Origin: Bacillus methanolicus MGA3
Lineage (GTDB): Bacteria; Bacillota; Bacilli; Bacillales; Cytobacillaceae
DNA: 64,000 nucleotides
Reading direction: 5' to 3'
NCBI RefSeq assembly: GCF_000724485.1
Contig: NZ_CP007739.1
Span: 2,402,843 to 2,466,842 of the forward strand
The position numbers and the translations under genes are program-made. Under the pieces are notes generated by a model. That model searched no databases. It was given only the letters and a program-made list of their open reading frames with translations, and had not been told where the DNA came from. This document shows positions 38,168-49,477 of the stretch, piece by piece. How positions within the stretch are numbered: the stretch's first letter is position 1; each line of letters begins with the position of its first letter.

Positions 38168-39940
38168 TTGCTCAAAAAAAGAGCAGTTTTTTTTCATATT
38201 TGCTTGATTCTGCTTCTTGGAGGAATCAGCCCTGCACCTGTTCCTGCCTCGACATCAAGCTCCATCACGATTTCTGATGACAATATAAATATAAGGGAAG
38301 GCCCAGGCCTAAGCTATAAAGCTATAGCCAGAGTTCATAAAGGAAATACATACCCACTCCTAAAAGAACAAGGGGATTGGATCGAAATTGACCTCTTAAA
38401 CGGCCAAAAAGGGTGGGTTGCCAAGTGGCTCGTTGCAAAAAATCAATCCGCAAGTTCCTCAGCTGGTGAATCCATACAAAAAAACAACGGAACCGCAACA
38501 ACGGACGGATTAAGGGTGCGGAAAGGACCCGGAGCAGGCTTTCAAGTCATCGGATCACTAAATAAAGGACAAGCTGTGGCCATACTTGAATCAAATGAAA
38601 ACTGGTTAAAAGTCCAAACTGCTTTTGGTCAAGGCTGGGTTGCCAAGGAGTATATTAGATTTCAAAAAACAAATCCTACTGAAAATGAGAAGCCTGATAC
38701 ACCGGAAACAAATATTGGAAAAATTTCGGTAGACTCATTAAATGTCCGAAACACTCCTTCATTTCAAGGAAGTATTCTTGGAAAACTCCAAAGAGGAGAA
38801 GAAGTAACGGTTCTTTCACAGAACGGCGACTGGACGGAAATCAAATTTTCCGGGAAAACAGCATGGGTCAACAGCCAATATGTTCTAGTTGAACAAAAGG
38901 ACAGCCAGGAAGCATCGACATCAGGAGCTTCTGCCAATCTTGTTGGTGTTGAGGGAACGGTCACTGCCACAACTTTATATGTTCATGAAAAAGGAAATTT
39001 AAATAGCAAAATTATCGGCTCTGTTTCAAAAGGAGAAAATTTCCAAATATATGAAGAGGTAAATAACTGGGCTAAAATTGAATGGAAGACTGGAAAATAC
39101 GGCTGGGTTGCCAACTGGTTTCTCAATAAAACTGAAGCAGGAGGCACTAAGCCTGACGAAGAAAGAGTAAGGAACAGTACAATAACCATACTTCAAAACG
39201 GAACAAATCTGCGAAAAGGCCCAAGTGTGGAAACAGAAGTCGTTTATCGGGCAAACCAGGGAGAAACATTTCAGGTTGTCAGTTTGCAAAATGATTGGTA
39301 TAAAATTCGCCTTCAAAATGGAACAACAGCTTTTGTTGCAGGATGGATCGTCAGCGTAAAAGGCAACGCGCCGCAAGTGGTAAAACCGGGGGCAGAGATA
39401 AATTTGAAAAATAAAACGATTGTTCTTGATCCGGGGCATGGAGGCCGGGATCATGGAACGACGGGAACAAGAGGAACAATGGAAAAACAATTAACACTAA
39501 GAACTGCAAAGTTATTATTTGACAAATTAAAAGCATCTGGCGCGAATGTCATTCTTACAAGAAATGATGACACATTCATCTCATTAAGCTCACGGGTCAG
39601 AACTGCAAAGTATCAAAATGCGGATGCATTTATCAGCATTCACTATAACAGCAATTCAGACCACAGTATACACGGGATCACAAGCTATTATTATTACCCA
39701 TTCCAAAAACCTTTAGCGGAGTCTGTTCATTCAGCAACAATCAGTCAAACAAAAATGAAAGATCGAGGCGTCCGTTTCGGCGATTACTATGTGATCAGGG
39801 AAACAAACAAAAATGCAATTCTTCTTGAGCTCGGCTATTTAAGCAATTCTGCAGAAGAAATGCTCGTAACCTCGGGACAATACCAAGAATCAGTATCATC
39901 CGGTATATTTCAAGGGCTGGCAAAATACTTTACTCATTAA
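38168..39940 (+). CDS. yrvJ: N-acetylmuramoyl-L-alanine amidase with five SH3b domains
   Basis: A secreted cell-wall hydrolase of 590 residues. An N-terminal signal peptide (VFFHICLILLLGGISPAPVPA) precedes five bacterial SH3 repeats at roughly residues 33-91, 108-166, 182-240, 258-318 and 335-395, each with an (N/R)-(I/L)-R/VR and a W-V-A/N pattern. The Amidase_3 domain follows at about 414-590, with zinc ligands in VLDPGHGGRDHG and ISIHYNSN and the catalytic glutamate in LLELGYLSN. TTG start at 38168 after a GGAGGGGGAG site. It is transcribed opposite to its neighbours and has its own terminator. Confidence 0.93.
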   Translation: MLKKRAVFFHICLILLLGGISPAPVPASTSSSITISDDNINIREGPGLSYKAIARVHKGNTYPLLKEQGDWIEIDLLNGQKGWVAKWLVAKNQSASSSAGESIQKNNGTATTDGLRVRKGPGAGFQVIGSLNKGQAVAILESNENWLKVQTAFGQGWVAKEYIRFQKTNPTENEKPDTPETNIGKISVDSLNVRNTPSFQGSILGKLQRGEEVTVLSQNGDWTEIKFSGKTAWVNSQYVLVEQKDSQEASTSGASANLVGVEGTVTATTLYVHEKGNLNSKIIGSVSKGENFQIYEEVNNWAKIEWKTGKYGWVANWFLNKTEAGGTKPDEERVRNSTITILQNGTNLRKGPSVETEVVYRANQGETFQVVSLQNDWYKIRLQNGTTAFVAGWIVSVKGNAPQVVKPGAEINLKNKTIVLDPGHGGRDHGTTGTRGTMEKQLTLRTAKLLFDKLKASGANVILTRNDDTFISLSSRVRTAKYQNADAFISIHYNSNSDHSIHGITSYYYYPFQKPLAESVHSATISQTKMKDRGVRFGDYYVIRETNKNAILLELGYLSNSAEEMLVTSGQYQESVSSGIFQGLAKYFTH

Positions 39941-39942
39941 TA

Positions 39943-39993
39943 AAGAGGCCGACCGGAAGGTAAAAAAAATGTTACCTTCAGGTCAGCCTCTTA
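39943..39993 (+). terminator. Terminator between yrvJ and dtd
   Basis: Long imperfect stem: AAGAGGCCGACC with GGTCAGCCTCTT outside and GAAGGTAA/TTACCTTC inside. It shares the AAGAGGC-GAC arm type with hairpins at 28870 and 59631. It starts 3 nt after the yrvJ stop. Confidence 0.75.
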
Positions 39994-40093
39994 TTAGAAT
40001 TAAAACCATCTATAGAAAAAAATTTATTCTAATCTTAAGAAAGTAAAAAAACAAAGAAACGATTTACAATTTCTCTGTTTTCTAATGATCATC

Positions 40094-40534
40094 CTATTTG
40101 CTTTCAACTATCAAAGTTACCGGTCCGTCATTAATCAACTGAACATCCATCATCGCGCCGAATATTCCCGTCTCCACCTTTAGTCCTTTTTCCCTGAGAA
40201 ACGTGTTAAAAGATTCGTATATATTTAAGGCATGTTCAGGTTTTGCCGCTTCCATGAAGTTAGGCCGCCTTCCTTTCCGGCAATCCCCGTACAAAGTGAA
40301 TTGAGACACAGACAGGATTTCACCGCCAACATCCAAAAGCGATAAATTCATCTTTCCATTTTCATCCTCGAATACTCGAAGATTAGCAATTTTGTCGGCA
40401 AGGAATTGGGCATCTTCTTCCTTATCATGATGGGTGACTCCGACAAGGAGAACAAACCCTTTGCTTATTTCTCCAACGATACTCCCGTCTACTGTCACTT
40501 TTGCTTCTTTGCTTCGTTGCACAACAACTCTCAT
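40094..40534 (-). CDS. dtd: D-aminoacyl-tRNA deacylase
   Basis: Dtd hydrolyses D-aminoacyl and mischarged glycyl t[20 protein letters not shown] at the N-terminus, the catalytic-site motif [11 protein letters not shown] (SQxT) and the C-terminal cross-subunit loop [11 protein letters not shown] (GPVT) are diagnostic. 146 residues. ATG at 40532-40534, 11 nt after the relA stop, so co-transcribed with relA. Confidence 0.97.
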   Translation of the reverse strand: MRVVVQRSKEAKVTVDGSIVGEISKGFVLLVGVTHHDKEEDAQFLADKIANLRVFEDENGKMNLSLLDVGGEILSVSQFTLYGDCRKGRRPNFMEAAKPEHALNIYESFNTFLREKGLKVETGIFGAMMDVQLINDGPVTLIVESK

Positions 40535-40545
40535 GATTGCTCTCC

Positions 40546-42741
40546 TTAGTTCATAATCCTTCTTACTGCATAAATATCAGGAATTTGTTTGATTCGATCT
40601 ACCACCTTTTGAAGGTGGCTGACATTATGAATGGCAATGGACATAATAATTGTCGCAACTTTATTTCGATCAGATTTTCCGGAAACTGCGGAAATATTTG
40701 TTTTTGTTTCATTCACAGCTTGAAGAACCTCGTTTAAAAGTCCTCTCCGATCATATCCACTTATTTCGATATCCACATTATATTCTTTCCGATCATTAAG
40801 TCCTGTTTCCCATTCAACCGGAATAAGTCGTTCCTTTGCATCTCCCGAATTAATATTCGGACAATCGGAACGGTGAACAGAAACTCCTCTTCCTTTCGTT
40901 ATAAATCCGACGATTTCATCTCCGGGAACCGGATTACAACATCGCGAAAGCCGGATTAATAAATTGTCAATACCAGATACGCGAACACCGGATTCTCGTT
41001 TTTTGGCTGTTGGAAAAGATTTTAATTCATTAACCGCATTCGAAATAGTTTTTACCTGTTCTAGGTCGCGTTTTTTCCGCCATTTTTCCGTTAATCGATT
41101 CGCAACTTGAAGAGCGGTAATACCGTTGTACCCTACTGCTGCATACATATCCTCTTCATTGGCAAAATTAAATTTTTCTGTAACTCGCTTAATATTTTCG
41201 GCGGTCATTATTTCTTTTACATCGAAATCCATGTTTCGGATTTCCTTCTCAACCATTTCTCTTCCTTTTACAACATTTTCTTCTTTTCGCTGCTTTTTAA
41301 AGAACTGGCGGATTTTATTTTTTGCCTGTGATGTTTGAGCAAGTTTCAGCCAGTCCTGGCTCGGTCCATAGGAATGTTTGGAGGTTAAAATTTCAACGAT
41401 ATCTCCCGTTTGCAATTTATAATCAAGTGTAACCATTTTCCCGTTTACTTTAGCGCCGATTGTCTTATTTCCAATTTCGGAATGAATTCTGTATGCAAAA
41501 TCAATCGGAACGGAACCTGCAGGCAGTTCAATGACATCGCCCTTCGGTGTGAAAACAAAAACCATATCTGAAAACAAATCAATTTTTAATGATTCCATAA
41601 ATTCTTCTGCGTTTGCAGTATCATTTTGAAATTCGAGAATTTCACGGAACCATGTAAGCTTTTCTTCAAACGAAGAATTTTCGTTTACTGATTTCCCCTC
41701 TTTATATGCCCAGTGAGCTGCAATCCCGTATTCGGCTATTCGATGCATTTCAAAAGTGCGAATTTGCACTTCCAAAGGGTCCCCTTTTGGGCCAATCACT
41801 GTCGTATGAAGTGATTGGTACATATTCGGTTTCGGCATTGCAATATAATCTTTAAATCGCCCAGGCATTGGCTTCCAGCAAGTATGAATGATGCCAAGAA
41901 CAGCATAACAATCTTTAATGCTGTTTACGACAATTCTGACAGCGAGAAGATCGTAAATTTCATTAAATTGCTTATTCTGAAGGGCCATCTTTCGATATAT
42001 GCTGTAAATATGCTTTGGCCGGCCGGAAATTTCCGCTTTAATAGAAACTTCATTAAGTCTATTACGGACCTCTTCAATAACGTCATCAAGATATTGCTCC
42101 CTTTCTGCCCGCTTTTTCTTCATTAAATTAACAATCCGATAATATTGCTGCGGATTTAAATATCTTAATGCCGTATCTTCGAGTTCCCATTTTATTTTTG
42201 AAATTCCAAGACGATGTGCAAGCGGAGCAAAAATTTCCAGCGTTTCATTCGAAATCCGTCTCTGTTTTTCAAGAGGCAAATGCTTAAGTGTCCTCATATT
42301 ATGAAGGCGGTCGGCAAGTTTGATTAATATGACACGAATATCTTGAGCCATCGCCACAAACATTTTCCGGTGGTTTTCAGCTTGCTGCTCTTCGTGAGAT
42401 TTATATTTAATTTTTCCAAGCTTTGTTACGCCATCGACAAGCATAGCCACTTCATCGTTAAAAGCTTCTCTCATTTCCTCTAATGTTACATCTGTATCTT
42501 CGATAACATCATGAAGAAAACCGGCGGCAACCGTAATTGGATCCATCTCAAGATCAGCAAGAATTCCCGCCACCTGGATTGGATGGATAATATAAGGTTC
42601 TCCGGATTTCCTGTATTGGTCAGAATGAGCAGCTCGGGCAAACTCGTAAGCCTTTTTGACAAGGTTCACATGCTCTTCATTTAAATACTTTCGAGTGCAA
42701 TCGATGACTTGTTCGGCGGTTAACACTTGATCATTCGCCAT
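40546..42741 (-). CDS. relA: Bifunctional (p)ppGpp synthetase/hydrolase RelA
   Basis: The stringent-response enzyme of Firmicutes. Domains in order: HD hydrolase ([18 protein letters not shown], then [11 protein letters not shown] with the HDxxED motif), synthetase ([21 protein letters not shown] and [19 protein letters not shown]), TGS ([20 protein letters not shown]), a zinc-finger/CC region ([17 protein letters not shown]) and a C-terminal ACT domain. 731 residues. I choose ATG 42739-42741 after AAGGTGATTCC, matching [14 protein letters not shown] in B. subtilis. Upstream of dtd and downstream of apt. Confidence 0.98.
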   Translation of the reverse strand: MANDQVLTAEQVIDCTRKYLNEEHVNLVKKAYEFARAAHSDQYRKSGEPYIIHPIQVAGILADLEMDPITVAAGFLHDVIEDTDVTLEEMREAFNDEVAMLVDGVTKLGKIKYKSHEEQQAENHRKMFVAMAQDIRVILIKLADRLHNMRTLKHLPLEKQRRISNETLEIFAPLAHRLGISKIKWELEDTALRYLNPQQYYRIVNLMKKKRAEREQYLDDVIEEVRNRLNEVSIKAEISGRPKHIYSIYRKMALQNKQFNEIYDLLAVRIVVNSIKDCYAVLGIIHTCWKPMPGRFKDYIAMPKPNMYQSLHTTVIGPKGDPLEVQIRTFEMHRIAEYGIAAHWAYKEGKSVNENSSFEEKLTWFREILEFQNDTANAEEFMESLKIDLFSDMVFVFTPKGDVIELPAGSVPIDFAYRIHSEIGNKTIGAKVNGKMVTLDYKLQTGDIVEILTSKHSYGPSQDWLKLAQTSQAKNKIRQFFKKQRKEENVVKGREMVEKEIRNMDFDVKEIMTAENIKRVTEKFNFANEEDMYAAVGYNGITALQVANRLTEKWRKKRDLEQVKTISNAVNELKSFPTAKKRESGVRVSGIDNLLIRLSRCCNPVPGDEIVGFITKGRGVSVHRSDCPNINSGDAKERLIPVEWETGLNDRKEYNVDIEISGYDRRGLLNEVLQAVNETKTNISAVSGKSDRNKVATIIMSIAIHNVSHLQKVVDRIKQIPDIYAVRRIMN

Positions 42742-42944
42742 GGAATCACCTTTGTTTTCTTTCATGTAATTTTAGCTTTGAATAAAATTGTGTTAAATAA
42801 CATTCAGGATTTCTTGTGATTGTTTACTATTATCGAAAAAAAAACGTGAGATGTAAAGGGAAGAATCTTAATTTTTATGTCAAAAATAAAAAATGTGTCG
42901 AAAATTGCTATTTTCCATGACTCTTTATACAGCAATAAGTAAAA

Positions 42945-42969
42945 AGAGCACTTCGAATCGAGTGCTCTC
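42945..42969 (-). terminator. Terminator after apt
   Basis: Minus-strand stem AGAGCACT-CG pairing with CG-AGTGCTCT, followed by five T bases; 9 nt past the apt stop. It separates recJ-apt from relA-dtd. Confidence 0.85.
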
Positions 42970-42977
42970 TTCCATCG

Positions 42978-43490
42978 TTAAAACTGGATTAAAGTTAAAA
43001 TATCATAGCCTTTAAGCTTATTGCGTCCTTCCAAGTATGTCAGCTCAATTAAAAAAGCGATTCCGGCTACAATCCCGCCGAGCTTTTCAACTAATTTAAT
43101 GGTCGCTTCAATTGTACCGCCAGTTGCGAGCAAGTCATCCGTAATTAAGACTCGCTGACCGGGTTTGATGGCATCCTTATGAATTGTTAATACGTCTTCT
43201 CCGTATTCAAGACCATATTTGACTTTTATTGTTTCACGAGGCAGTTTTCCATCCTTGCGGACAGGCGCAAAACCGACTCCCAACGAATAAGCAACAGGGC
43301 AGCCAATAATAAAGCCCCTTGCTTCAGGACCTACTACAATATCAATATTCTTTTTGCGTGCATAGTCAACAATCTGGTCTGTTGCATATTTATATGCAGC
43401 GCCATTATCCATTAATGTAGTAATATCTTTAAATTCAATGCCCGGTTTAGGCCAATCGGGAACGATCGTAACGTATTGTTTTAAATCCAT
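42978..43490 (-). CDS. apt: Adenine phosphoribosyltransferase
   Basis: Apt salvages adenine to AMP with PRPP. The PRPP-binding motif is [17 protein letters not shown]; the flexible loop and purine site are in [18 protein letters not shown] and [20 protein letters not shown]. 170 residues, full length. Its ATG (43488-43490) overlaps the recJ 3' end by 10 nt with a GAGGAGG site inside recJ, so translation is coupled. Confidence 0.97.
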   Translation of the reverse strand: MDLKQYVTIVPDWPKPGIEFKDITTLMDNGAAYKYATDQIVDYARKKNIDIVVGPEARGFIIGCPVAYSLGVGFAPVRKDGKLPRETIKVKYGLEYGEDVLTIHKDAIKPGQRVLITDDLLATGGTIEATIKLVEKLGGIVAGIAFLIELTYLEGRNKLKGYDILTLIQF

Positions 43491-45847
43491 TCTTTCATTG
43501 CCTCCTCATTTTTCACTGACTCTTGGAAGAGCTTGTCGAACCAGCCTTTTAACTGCTGAAACGATGAATATAATAAATCATTTTCCAGAGTAAATTGCGC
43601 CAGCTTTTTCTGGTAAGTTTTTGAATCTGATAGATCCCGTTTGCTAATATTTTTTTCTAATGTTATAAAACCATTGTTTATTGTAACAAATTTCAGTTCA
43701 AAAAACACCTGCGACATAAATTCAATTGTTTCTTTCGTCCAGCCTCTGTATTTAGCTAGATCGTCCCCATGGCGTTTAAGATCGAACGTTCCTTTTTTTG
43801 CTAAAAAAGCATAAAACCATTTGAAATGGTCCCTCGTCGGCATGGTGCTAAAAAAGTCACTGTTTTCTTTATAAAATTGAGCATATATTCTGGCAGGTTT
43901 TTTGCCGGCTAAAAGATGTTCCAGGATTTTCTTGGATGGCGGCAGATCAGCCAAAACGAGATTCAATCCGTCAACTTCCATTTTTATAGCATCTTCACAC
44001 GAAGTTATAAGACAGATTTCATCATTTAGGATGCCTTTAAATTTTGGCACGTTTTCTTCGTTAAAAACGATCCATTTTCGATTTTCGCGCGGTACAAGCT
44101 CTGCTAATTTGTCAAAACGCTTTAAACCGCGAAAATCAAACAGCTGCCATGATTGAACAGCCAAATCTTGAAGAAAAACTTGCGGTTTGCGAATATTGTT
44201 CCACTCATTAATGGCTAATTCTCCAATTACCGACAGTTTGGAAAAAGGGGAAATATGTTCATAATAATGTCCCAACCCAAAACCAATGCCATCAAGCGAT
44301 GCTCCATTACTTTCAATTGTTATTTTCAGATGGCTTTGGTCCGAGCCGATTTTTCTAATGGCTGCGATATTTACATTTTCGATCATCACTTTCGGTTTCG
44401 GATTGTCCACACCGTAAGGAGCAAGCATTTGCATTTGTTCGATAGCGGTTAAATGGATATCGCTTAATTCTATTTTACCATCCAAATATGTTTTCGGGAT
44501 AAAATCTTCTTCTGTCAACTGTTCTTTTGCCAGATCATTAAGTCTGATACGAAGCTCATCCACATCTTTGAGATGTAAATTCATTCCTGCTGCCATTGGA
44601 TGGCCGCCAAAATGCGGCAAGATATCTCTGCATGCAGAAAGGTTTTTGAACAAATCAAAACCATCTATGCTTCTTGCAGATCCTTTAGCCAACCCTTTTT
44701 CTGTATCAAAACTAAAAACAATCACAGGTCTATAAAACTTCTCAACTAGTCTTGAAGCAACAATTCCAATCACTCCGGAATTCCAGCCTTCTTTTCCAAT
44801 AACAAGAACTTGATTTTCTTCAGGCGGATAATAGCTTTCAACTTCTTTTATAGCTTCTTCTGTAATCGCATTAACAAGCTCTTGCCGTTCCTTATTTAAC
44901 AGGTCGATTTTTTTCGCCAGCATTTCCGCTTTATCCTGATCATCAGTCAATAATAAATCGACTGCTGGTTCTGCACTTTCAAGCCTTCCGGCGGCATTGA
45001 GCCTCGGTGCAATAACAAAGCCGATCGTTTCTTCATCAATCGATTCCGGTTCAATGCCGCTTAATTTTAACAGACTTTGTAGTCCGATGTTTTTCGTTGC
45101 CTTTAGTTGTTGTATTCCTTTATAGGCAATCAGGCGGTTTTCTCCTTTAAGAGAAACAAGGTCTGCTATTGTCCCAATTGCAACAATTTCAAGAAAATGT
45201 TCCGGCACATGTCCATAAAGCGCGTGGGAAAGCTTAAAAGCTACTCCTACACCAGCTAATTCACGAAATGGATATGTACTGTCTTTCAATTTTGGATGAA
45301 TGATCGCCAAAGCTTTTGGAAGTACGGGTCCCGGTTCGTGATGATCGGTAATGATTAAATCGATTCCAAGTTCACTGGCAACGTTTGCTTCATGAAGGGC
45401 AGAAATACCTGTATCAACCGTGATTATGAGCTTAAACCCTCTTTTTGCTGCCAGTCTGAAAGCCGCTTCATTTGGACCATATCCTTCAGAAAAACGATTG
45501 GGTATGTAAAAGTCAACATTTGCACCCAAATCTCTTAATGTCATCATCATCACAGAAGTACTGCTGACTCCATCAGCATCATAATCGCCATATATTAATA
45601 TCGGCTCTTGCCTTTCAATCGCCAGACGAATCCTTTCTACAGCTTTATCCATGTCCTTAAATAAATAAGGATCATGAAAAGACTGATCTTTTGGAAATAG
45701 AAAATACCGTGCACTTTCCACGGTATCGATTCCGCGATTAACTAGCAATGATGCTACCAGGGGAGTAATGTTTAATTCTTGCATTAATTTTTCTGCTTTC
45801 TTCCGGTCGGATTGGCGGACAACCCACCTTGTTTTTGACTTTAACAT
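43481..45847 (-). CDS. recJ: Single-stranded-DNA-specific exonuclease RecJ
   Basis: A 5'-3' exonuclease of the DHH family, 788 residues. Motifs: [19 protein letters not shown] (DYDADG), the DHH motif in [12 protein letters not shown], the DHHA1 GGHPMAAGM region, then an OB domain ([19 protein letters not shown]) and a Firmicute-specific C-terminal extension. ATG at 45845-45847 follows GGGGTGAACGT; the longer frame to 45898 has no ribosome site. In operon with apt. Confidence 0.96.
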   Translation of the reverse strand: MLKSKTRWVVRQSDRKKAEKLMQELNITPLVASLLVNRGIDTVESARYFLFPKDQSFHDPYLFKDMDKAVERIRLAIERQEPILIYGDYDADGVSSTSVMMMTLRDLGANVDFYIPNRFSEGYGPNEAAFRLAAKRGFKLIITVDTGISALHEANVASELGIDLIITDHHEPGPVLPKALAIIHPKLKDSTYPFRELAGVGVAFKLSHALYGHVPEHFLEIVAIGTIADLVSLKGENRLIAYKGIQQLKATKNIGLQSLLKLSGIEPESIDEETIGFVIAPRLNAAGRLESAEPAVDLLLTDDQDKAEMLAKKIDLLNKERQELVNAITEEAIKEVESYYPPEENQVLVIGKEGWNSGVIGIVASRLVEKFYRPVIVFSFDTEKGLAKGSARSIDGFDLFKNLSACRDILPHFGGHPMAAGMNLHLKDVDELRIRLNDLAKEQLTEEDFIPKTYLDGKIELSDIHLTAIEQMQMLAPYGVDNPKPKVMIENVNIAAIRKIGSDQSHLKITIESNGASLDGIGFGLGHYYEHISPFSKLSVIGELAINEWNNIRKPQVFLQDLAVQSWQLFDFRGLKRFDKLAELVPRENRKWIVFNEENVPKFKGILNDEICLITSCEDAIKMEVDGLNLVLADLPPSKKILEHLLAGKKPARIYAQFYKENSDFFSTMPTRDHFKWFYAFLAKKGTFDLKRHGDDLAKYRGWTKETIEFMSQVFFELKFVTINNGFITLEKNISKRDLSDSKTYQKKLAQFTLENDLLYSSFQQLKGWFDKLFQESVKNEEAMKEWI

Positions 45848-45992
45848 ACGTTCACCCCTTAGCTTTTCTATTATACAAAAGGGGACAAACAGATTCAACG
45901 AAAAGCTGAAGCGCCTCGGTCAGGCCAGTCCGACTCACATACTTAAAAGAAAAGTGCAAGAACTGAAAAGCTCTTTACGACAGCTCGATTTC

Positions 45993-46892
45993 TTAGTCAT
46001 TATCTCCATTGTATGGATTAATATGAACTAGCACATTTTGGACATTGGCAACATCCAGAAGCTTTTTCTTTACTCTCTTACCTACCCGATGACCTTCTTC
46101 AACGGTCATTAGCGGATCCACTGAAATTTTCAGATCAATAATGACGTAATGACCGTGCTCTCTTGCATGCAGCATGTCAATTTTCTTCACTTCAGGCACG
46201 TTTTCTATGATTTTTCGAAGTTCCTCGGTATCCTCGTCATGCAACACATGATCAAGTGTGTTATGAATCGATTCTTTCCCGAGATTCCAGGCCATTTTAA
46301 GAACCATCATAGAAACAATGACTCCTGCTAAAGGATCGGCATATTCGAGCCAATCAATCCCCATTTTTCCGCCAATGATCGAGGCCCCTATACCGATTAG
46401 AGCAGCAATTGAAGAATAGACATCTGACCGGTGCTCATACGCGTTAACTATTAATGCATTACTATTTAACTTTTTTCCTAAATTGTATTTATATCGAAAC
46501 ATCCACTCTTTTATGATGATTGAAATTATCACTGCCGCTACAGCAATCATTTTTGGCGGTTCAATCGGATCAAAAAAAGCTTCAACCGAACTTTTGCCTA
46601 TTTCAATTCCAGCAAGCAGGAGCAATATTGCTACGATAATCGCTGCAATCGATTCTGCCTTCCCATGACCATATGGGTGATCTTCATCAGGCGGTCTCTT
46701 GGCAGCCCGTAATCCGATATACACAGCCAACGAACCGGCTATATCAGAGGCTGAATGCACCGCATCGGCAATAAGTGCTTTACTGTTGGCATAGATCCCT
46801 ATCACAGATTTTACAATAGCTAATAAAATGTTCCCTGCAACCCCTACAATTGCAGCAAACTCAGCTTTTTTAAAACGTTCTACTTTTTCCAA
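45993..46892 (-). CDS. Cation diffusion facilitator family metal exporter
   Basis: A 299-residue CDF protein with about six membrane segments and a C-terminal cytosolic ferredoxin-like domain. TM2 has the metal site ADAVHSASD (HxxxD). TM5 has NAYEHRSDVYSS, where the residue four before the aspartate is E with H at minus three, a variation on the usual H/DxxxD. DEDHPYGHGKAE is the conserved family loop. Substrate (Zn, Mn or Fe) cannot be fixed by eye. TTG start at 46890-46892. It lies between secDF and recJ, where B. subtilis has other genes. Confidence 0.88.
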   Translation of the reverse strand: MEKVERFKKAEFAAIVGVAGNILLAIVKSVIGIYANSKALIADAVHSASDIAGSLAVYIGLRAAKRPPDEDHPYGHGKAESIAAIIVAILLLLAGIEIGKSSVEAFFDPIEPPKMIAVAAVIISIIIKEWMFRYKYNLGKKLNSNALIVNAYEHRSDVYSSIAALIGIGASIIGGKMGIDWLEYADPLAGVIVSMMVLKMAWNLGKESIHNTLDHVLHDEDTEELRKIIENVPEVKKIDMLHAREHGHYVIIDLKISVDPLMTVEEGHRVGKRVKKKLLDVANVQNVLVHINPYNGDND

Positions 46893-46955
46893 TGTTAAAC
46901 TTCCTTCCCTACCTAAACTTGAACCTATTTTGCCCAGAAAAACGATCAGAAGTAC

Positions 46956-46988
46956 AAAAAAATAAACCGCAGAAAATCCGCGGTTTAT
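46956..46988 (-). terminator. Terminator after secDF
   Basis: Minus-strand stem ATAAACCGC/GCGGTTTAT with a 9-nt loop and a T tract, 20 nt past the secDF stop. Confidence 0.85.
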
Positions 46989-47007
46989 CCTTCATGGAAG
47001 TTTCACT

Positions 47008-49275
47008 TTATACTTGAGGTTCATCTGAAAACTTTCTTTTTTCTTTGTAAGTAATAAGGACACCTTTTTTCTTAAGTTCTTTATATTTCCATTCAACCCA
47101 TAATTGTGCGGCAATGAAAATCGATGAATAAGTTCCTACCACTAGACCAACGACCAATGCGATCGAAAACGGGCGGATCGATTCACTTCCGAAAATCAAC
47201 AGTGCGATAACTGTAAGAATAACCATTAACACAGTATTGACAGAACGTCCAAGAGTTTGCCGGATACTTGTATTAACGACATTCACGATGTCTTCATACG
47301 ATTTCAGGCGCATCCTTTTCTGCATATTCTCGCGCATCCGGTCAAATGTTACGATTGTATCATTTATCGAGTAACCAACAATTGTTAATAAGGCTGCAAT
47401 AAATGTAATATCTACTTCCAGACGCGTAACACTGAAAAACGGAACAACAAAGAATGTAGCATATAATAATGCAATTACTGCAGAAACTGCCATTGGCAGC
47501 TCAAATCGGAACGTTACAAAAACGATAAGCCCCAAAGAGGAAATCATTAATGCAACAAGAGCATTTTTAGCAAGTTCCTTCCCAACTGTAGGAGTAACAG
47601 TGCTGACAGTTGTATCTGCTTTTAATGTTTTATCAAAATGCATTTTTAATTTAGAAATTTCTTCTTTCGATAAAACTCCCTTAAATCGTGCAACACCTAT
47701 ATTTTTATTTTCACCAGATAAGACAATATCATCTGTTTGGAGATTTAATTTTTTCAGCTCAGCTGAAATCTTTTCAGTTGATAAAGGTTTTTTTGAAAGG
47801 AGCTCCACCCGGGTACCGCTAGTAAAATCAATTGCGAGATTTAATCGGAATACAGAGAGAACGATAATCCCAGCTGCCAAAAGAATTCCCGATACGAGAA
47901 AGAATTTTCTGCGGTATTTGACAAAGTCGAATCTGTCAAATTTTGTTGGCAAGTCAAGGGTAACGATATTCTCCGAGATATCCCTAATCTCACTTTTCTT
48001 AACTCCAAACCAGCCGGGCTTGTTCTTGAGAATCCCGCTGTCAACCCATAATCCAAGCAGCCATCTTGACAAATATACATTTGTGATAAAACTTATTAAA
48101 ATACTGATAATTAAGCTCGTCGCAAATCCTTTTACAGAGCTTGTTCCATAGAAGAATAAGACCACTCCGGCTAGAAGTGTTGTAAGGTTCGCGTCGGTAA
48201 CAGTTGATATTGAATTTTGGTTTCCTGCTTTAAACGCTGCTTTGATCGACCGTCCAACCTTGATTTCTTCTCTAATACGTTCATAAGTGATGATATTGGC
48301 ATCTACAGCCATCCCGACACCAAGGATCAATGCAGCGATGCCCGGCAAGGTTAAAACAACGTGCATCCAGTCAAATATTAGAAGAGTCAAGTAATTAAAT
48401 ACGGTTAATGTAATTGCTGCAATGAATCCAGGAAAGCGATAATAGAAAATCATAAACAAGTAAACTGCCAGAACCCCAATAATACCGGCAATTACTGTTT
48501 TTTGCAACGCCTGTTCCCCGAATTGTGCACCGACAGAGGTAGAATAAATCTCATTCAGCTTCACAGGCAAAGCACCGGCATTTAACAGTGATGCTAGCGT
48601 TTTCGCTTCTTCAATCGTAAAATTTCCGACAATTTGTACGGTATCCTGGTTAAATACCTGTTCTACACGCGGAGCCGATAAGAATTTAGGATGTTTTTTC
48701 ATCACTTCCGCATTAAAGGAATCTTTTCCTTCCTCAAAATCAAGCCAGATAACGAGAAAATTCTTTCCCTCTCCCATGTTTACAATTTTTTGTGTTACTT
48801 CCTTAAATTTCTCAGCGCTTTTTAACTTCAAAGAAACACACGGTCTTCCCTGATCGTCAAATGTTTGCTTTGCCCCGCCCTCTGCAAGGTCTGAACCATC
48901 CAGCAATTTTTTATCATTTACATCGCGAAATGATAGGTTTGCTTCTGTTGACAAAATTTTTCGGGCCTTATTTTGGTCCTTTACCCCTGCAAGCTGAACG
49001 CGAATTCGGTTATTTCCCTCTGTTTGAATATTCGGTTCACTGACACCAAGCACATTTACACGTTTATCAAGTGCTTCAGCGGTGCTGGCAAGAACTTTTT
49101 CATCAATTTTTTGTCCCTTTTCCGCAGGACTGACTTCATATAAAATTTCAAATCCGCCTTGAAGATCAAGCCCGAGTTTAATATTATCCAAAATGTTTTT
49201 TGTCGTTGCTCCCATGATAGTACCAAATACGACAATAAAGATAAGAAAAGCAACGATGGGACCTTTTTTTACCAT
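47008..49275 (-). CDS. secDF: Fused protein translocase subunit SecDF
   Basis: An RND-superfamily membrane protein of about 755 residues that uses the proton gradient to complete Sec-dependent secretion. The SecD half has LGLDLQGGFEILYEV (D1), P1 periplasmic domain, then GVGMAVDANIITYERIREE (D5). The SecF half has AIDFTSGTRVELLS and TIVGYSINDTIVTFDRMREN. Twelve membrane segments are expected. ATG 49273-49275 with GGAGG upstream; the longer frame lacks support. The Bacillus-type fusion is intact. Confidence 0.97.
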   Translation of the reverse strand: MVKKGPIVAFLIFIVVFGTIMGATTKNILDNIKLGLDLQGGFEILYEVSPAEKGQKIDEKVLASTAEALDKRVNVLGVSEPNIQTEGNNRIRVQLAGVKDQNKARKILSTEANLSFRDVNDKKLLDGSDLAEGGAKQTFDDQGRPCVSLKLKSAEKFKEVTQKIVNMGEGKNFLVIWLDFEEGKDSFNAEVMKKHPKFLSAPRVEQVFNQDTVQIVGNFTIEEAKTLASLLNAGALPVKLNEIYSTSVGAQFGEQALQKTVIAGIIGVLAVYLFMIFYYRFPGFIAAITLTVFNYLTLLIFDWMHVVLTLPGIAALILGVGMAVDANIITYERIREEIKVGRSIKAAFKAGNQNSISTVTDANLTTLLAGVVLFFYGTSSVKGFATSLIISILISFITNVYLSRWLLGLWVDSGILKNKPGWFGVKKSEIRDISENIVTLDLPTKFDRFDFVKYRRKFFLVSGILLAAGIIVLSVFRLNLAIDFTSGTRVELLSKKPLSTEKISAELKKLNLQTDDIVLSGENKNIGVARFKGVLSKEEISKLKMHFDKTLKADTTVSTVTPTVGKELAKNALVALMISSLGLIVFVTFRFELPMAVSAVIALLYATFFVVPFFSVTRLEVDITFIAALLTIVGYSINDTIVTFDRMRENMQKRMRLKSYEDIVNVVNTSIRQTLGRSVNTVLMVILTVIALLIFGSESIRPFSIALVVGLVVGTYSSIFIAAQLWVEWKYKELKKKGVLITYKEKRKFSDEPQV

Positions 49276-49477
49276 TATGTATAAATCCTCCTTAATTCTA
49301 AGCCGCCAAAGAAAACGTAAAAACCTTCGCATCTGGCGAGGGCTAAACTTTTCCGTTATAAAGCTAAAAGAAAAATTTGTTAAATATTTAACAAGGTCAA
49401 CGTTTTTATTATGAAACAGAATAGAATCGCTGTCAATTTATCTCATTTATTTTAAATTCATTATCAAATAAGAAATA

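Noticed and set aside
45848..45992. Sequence GCTGAAGCGCCTCGG in the recJ-CDF gap resembling a dispersed Bacillaceae repeat
   Set aside because: Only one partial copy is seen here and no partner arm is present, so a repeat call cannot be supported.
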